A stretch of 25,508 nt of DNA, from contig JAZKEQ010000065.1 of the NCBI GenBank assembly GCA_040386935.1, positions 1 through 25,508 on the forward strand, written 5' to 3'. This DNA comes from JABMMZ01 sp040386935. Lineage in GTDB: Bacteria > Bacteroidota > Bacteroidia > NS11-12g > UBA955. Of this stretch, positions 23,577-25,508 are shown one piece after another. Positions within the stretch are counted from its first letter, which is position 1, and the number at the start of each line of letters is the position of its first letter. Position numbers and translations under genes: made by a program. A model generated the notes under the pieces. It was given only the letters and a program-made list of their open reading frames with translations, made no database searches and was not told the DNA's origin.

Positions 23577-24547
23577 TAATAACTCAATACTTTAGATAAA
23601 TGCCATAAGGCTGGATCAATGCTTTTGCGTTTGGCGATGGCTTCTTTAAATGGCACAAGTGCTAATTGGTGATTCACCATACCAGCACATAGATTCGATT
23701 TGCCTGCCAGAAGTGCTTCAACTGCTGCATTGCCAAGAAATCCTGCCAATATGCGGTCGTTCGCTGTAGGTCGTCCCCCCCTTTGTATATGACCCAAAAT
23801 AGACACCCTTACATCGCAATCATCAAATTCCTTTTTAAAATTTTCCGCCAAACGATAGGTCTTTCCTTCTGTTTCGCCTTCAGCAACAATGATGATGCTA
23901 AACTCTTTGACTCTTCTGTTTTTACTGGAGAAATGGTCCTTTAACGATTCATAATCATTCATCACTTCAGGCAACATGATGCCTTCAGCTCCACCGGAAA
24001 TACCTGCATTTAAAGCAATAAAACCACTGTCTCGGCCCATTACTTCAACAAAAAACACCCTATTGTGAGCATCTGCTGTATCGCGAATTCTATCAATCGC
24101 ATCAAGGGCAGTATTCACAGCGGTATCAAAACCTATGGTATAATCGGTACCGTATAAATCATTATCAATAGTTCCGGGTGCTCCGATGGCAGGGATACCA
24201 AATTCATCAAAGAAAATACCTGAACCTGTATAGGTACCATTGCCACCTATGCATACCAGTCCTTCTATTCCTGCATTTTTAATATTGTTATAGGCTTGTT
24301 CCCTTCCTTTCGAAGTCATGAATTCGCTACTGCGGGCTGTCTTTAGAATAGTACCACCCAATTGAATGATATTGGCGACATCACTTTTTTTTAATTCAAC
24401 GAATTCATTGTCTATCATTCCTTGAAAACCGCGCTTTATCCCAACTACATCAACTCCGTTATAGGCTGCTGTTCTAACCACTGCTCTGATACAAGCATTC
24501 ATACCCGGTGCATCGCCTCCTGAAGTAAAAACTCCAATTCGTTTCAT
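23576..24547 (-). CDS. pfkA: 6-phosphofructokinase
   Basis: A 323-residue group A phosphofructokinase converting fructose 6-phosphate to fructose 1,6-bisphosphate. Visible motifs are TSGGDAPGMN near the N-terminus (ATP loop), PGTIDND with the catalytic Asp, VEVMGRDSG, and GHIQRGGRP near 250. The Gly after position 103 and the Gly in PGTIDND point to ATP rather than pyrophosphate as donor. One residue is odd: the loop usually written GGDG reads GGNG, with AAT coding for Asn at position 103, where E. coli PfkA has the Mg-ATP ligand Asp103. All other motifs are intact. The start is ATG 24547 (MKRIGVFTSGG); a TTG three codons upstream is less likely. recN follows with a 1-nt overlap. Confidence 0.95.
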   Translation of the reverse strand: MKRIGVFTSGGDAPGMNACIRAVVRTAAYNGVDVVGIKRGFQGMIDNEFVELKKSDVANIIQLGGTILKTARSSEFMTSKGREQAYNNIKNAGIEGLVCIGGNGTYTGSGIFFDEFGIPAIGAPGTIDNDLYGTDYTIGFDTAVNTALDAIDRIRDTADAHNRVFFVEVMGRDSGFIALNAGISGGAEGIMLPEVMNDYESLKDHFSSKNRRVKEFSIIIVAEGETEGKTYRLAENFKKEFDDCDVRVSILGHIQRGGRPTANDRILAGFLGNAAVEALLAGKSNLCAGMVNHQLALVPFKEAIAKRKSIDPALWHLSKVLSY

Positions 24548-24553
24548 AGTACG

Positions 24554-24561
24554 CAAATTTG
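24554..24561 (-). promoter_or_regulatory. possible -7 element for pfkA
   Basis: On the minus strand CAAATTTG followed by C is one base off TAnnTTTG and lies 6 nt from the ATG, the same spacing as in the acetyltransferase promoter. A CTG about 20 nt upstream could stand in for the -33 TTG but sits inside the upstream terminator. It is also part of the palindrome GCAAATTTGC. Weak support. Confidence 0.3.
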
Positions 24562-24565
24562 CATA

Positions 24566-24595
24566 AAAAAAGCCGACTATTCAGCCGGCTTTTTA
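24566..24595 (-). terminator. terminator of the orphan lipoprotein gene
   Basis: AAAAAGCCGACT and AGCCGGCTTTTT (24567-24594) form a stem with one A-C mismatch and an ATTC loop; A and T runs flank both sides. It lies between the stop at 24613 and pfkA, so on the minus strand it ends the lipoprotein transcript and separates it from pfkA. Confidence 0.85.
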
Positions 24596-24612
24596 AAAAT
24601 ATTTTTTAATTT

Positions 24613-25473
24613 TTAGTATTTGTAGTCGAATTCTATATAGTCGTTATCTGCTCCTGCAGCGTCAACTACTGAAACAACTCTTATTAGTATATAAACAGGG
24701 GCTGTACCTCTGTCAACTTTAGCCAAAATCAACAAACCATCAGTAATACCGGCTACGTTATCTTTTACGTTTGCGCTACCAGTACCAATATTGCTATCCC
24801 ACATTGATTTCAATTTATCTTCAGTATCAATTTGTGACCACTGAGAAGTGAAACCACCTTTAATAAATCGGGTAGAGTTACCGGATTTCCATGAAGCTGA
24901 AATAACTGAAGTTGAAGATTGATCAACGATATCGCGGAAAGCAGCATTAGCAGCATCTGCAGTAGAAATATTATCACTATTCAACAAATCATATGCACCA
25001 AAACCGGCACCTTTATTGTTAAATACACGTTGTGAAGAGATTTCTAACAATGGACCTGTAGCAGTGATAGTCAATGAGCTTTCACCTGTGGTAGCATCTT
25101 TATCTGTTGCTTTAAATTTGTATACAAAACTACCTTTTAATGCAGGTGGTAAAGTATCTATGATATCAATTGTATATGTTTTAAGGTTAGATGGTATCAC
25201 CATTGTTTTAATAATCACTTCTCCTGCACCGTTGTAGTTTCTTGTAACTGTTAATGATTTTAACTCTATCTCGCTAGAGATTACCATACCAAATTTCATT
25301 TCTGTACCTTGCAAAAGTTTACCGCTTTGTGAGGTATAACCTGTTGTATTTTTAAATGTAACAGTTGGAGTTGGAGTTGGAGGAGTAGTACCACCACCAC
25401 CATCACCACAACTGGTGAATAAAACTGAGGCCGTCAAAATAACCCCTAATGTAGAATAAATTAATTTTTTCAT
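24613..25473 (-). CDS. Bacteroidota lipoprotein of unknown function
   Basis: A 286-residue lipoprotein with signal KKLIYSTLGVILTASVLFTSC, where C22 is the lipidation site, followed by GDGGGG and a Thr/Pro linker TTPPTPTPT that suggests a surface or periplasmic tether. Residues about 40-140 read as an Ig/FN3-like beta-sandwich (SSEIELKSLTVTRNYNGAGE, GSFVYKFKATDKDATTGESSLTITA). The rest contains an acidic, aromatic end (NDYIEFDYKY) and repeated alpha/beta segments. I do not recognise a family and see no catalytic motif. The start is at ATG 25473; a longer reading from 25500 adds residues before the signal peptide and is rejected. It stands alone, with a promoter and terminator of its own. Confidence 0.8.
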   Translation of the reverse strand: MKKLIYSTLGVILTASVLFTSCGDGGGGTTPPTPTPTVTFKNTTGYTSQSGKLLQGTEMKFGMVISSEIELKSLTVTRNYNGAGEVIIKTMVIPSNLKTYTIDIIDTLPPALKGSFVYKFKATDKDATTGESSLTITATGPLLEISSQRVFNNKGAGFGAYDLLNSDNISTADAANAAFRDIVDQSSTSVISASWKSGNSTRFIKGGFTSQWSQIDTEDKLKSMWDSNIGTGSANVKDNVAGITDGLLILAKVDRGTAPVYILIRVVSVVDAAGADNDYIEFDYKY

Positions 25474-25497
25474 ATAATATCTTATAATTATGTTTGG

Positions 25498-25505
25498 CAA
25501 ATATA
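25498..25505 (-). promoter_or_regulatory. -7 element of the orphan lipoprotein gene
   Basis: On the minus strand TATATTTG, followed by CC, fully matches TAnnTTTG, 24 nt upstream of the ATG at 25473. The -33 element would lie beyond the window edge and cannot be checked. Confidence 0.5.
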
Positions 25506-25508
25506 TCG

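Noticed and set aside
1..25508. CRISPR arrays, insertion sequences, prophage, toxin-antitoxin or defence operon
   Set aside because: No regularly spaced DNA repeats, transposase, integrase, tRNA-linked att site or defence domain was seen. The MORN/YwqK-type tail at 3522-5522 is sometimes annotated as an antitoxin, but the repeat itself is not evidence of a toxin-antitoxin pair, and no toxin neighbour is present.

Overview
The window looks like a chromosomal segment of an AT-rich Bacteroidota bacterium, probably of the Chitinophagales/Sphingobacteriales side. The evidence is two proteins with C-terminal type IX secretion (T9SS) sorting domains, several lipoproteins with Bacteroidota-style signal peptides, an Omp28-family protein, a DUF4382 protein, few Shine-Dalgarno sites, and repeated upstream matches to the Bacteroidota sigma factor consensus (TTG, about 19-20 nt, TAnnTTTG). 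I see no rRNA, tRNA, CRISPR array, insertion sequence, phage gene or recognisable defence locus. Both window edges are intergenic.

Layout. 1-392 is AT-rich and non-coding and ends in a strong promoter. 393-1555 (+) is a two-gene unit of a small GNAT-like acetyltransferase and a pirin. It abuts, tail to tail with no spacer, 1556-5522 (-): a membrane-anchored protein with C-terminal MORN-type repeats, then DNA primase dnaG with a TTG start. 5648-6553 (+) is an Omp28-type lipoprotein with a WCGWC motif and a strong terminator. 7006-12867 (+) is a 1953-residue secreted modular protein: Asp-box propeller, GEVED domain, PKD/Ig-like array, T9SS tail. 12999-14895 (-) is chrA (chromate transporter family) followed by a secreted carboxypeptidase-regulatory-like protein. 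14928-18596 (+) is a coiled-coil lipoprotein, uvrC and pabB, the last two overlapping. After a 0.6-kb intergenic region with one possible 40-residue ORF on the minus strand come a DUF4382 lipoprotein (19173-19982) and a second T9SS cargo protein (20350-21819), each with its own promoter and terminator. 21921-25473 (-) holds an orphan lipoprotein, then pfkA and recN, coupled by a TAATG overlap.

How the genes fit together. The conserved genes (dnaG, uvrC, recN, pabB, pfkA) cover replication priming, DNA repair, folate precursor synthesis and glycolysis. They are interleaved with envelope and secreted proteins that share no evident pathway, so this reads as an ordinary core-genome stretch rather than an island. 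I found no convincing new multi-gene system. The points most worth a second look are: a 6-phosphofructokinase with Asn at the usual Asp103 position; the giant secreted protein and its regular cysteine-paired repeats; the unassigned membrane protein beside dnaG; -7 elements placed so that the GNAT gene, and perhaps pfkA, would be leaderless; and the small minus-strand ORF after pabB, which contains a near-perfect palindrome.
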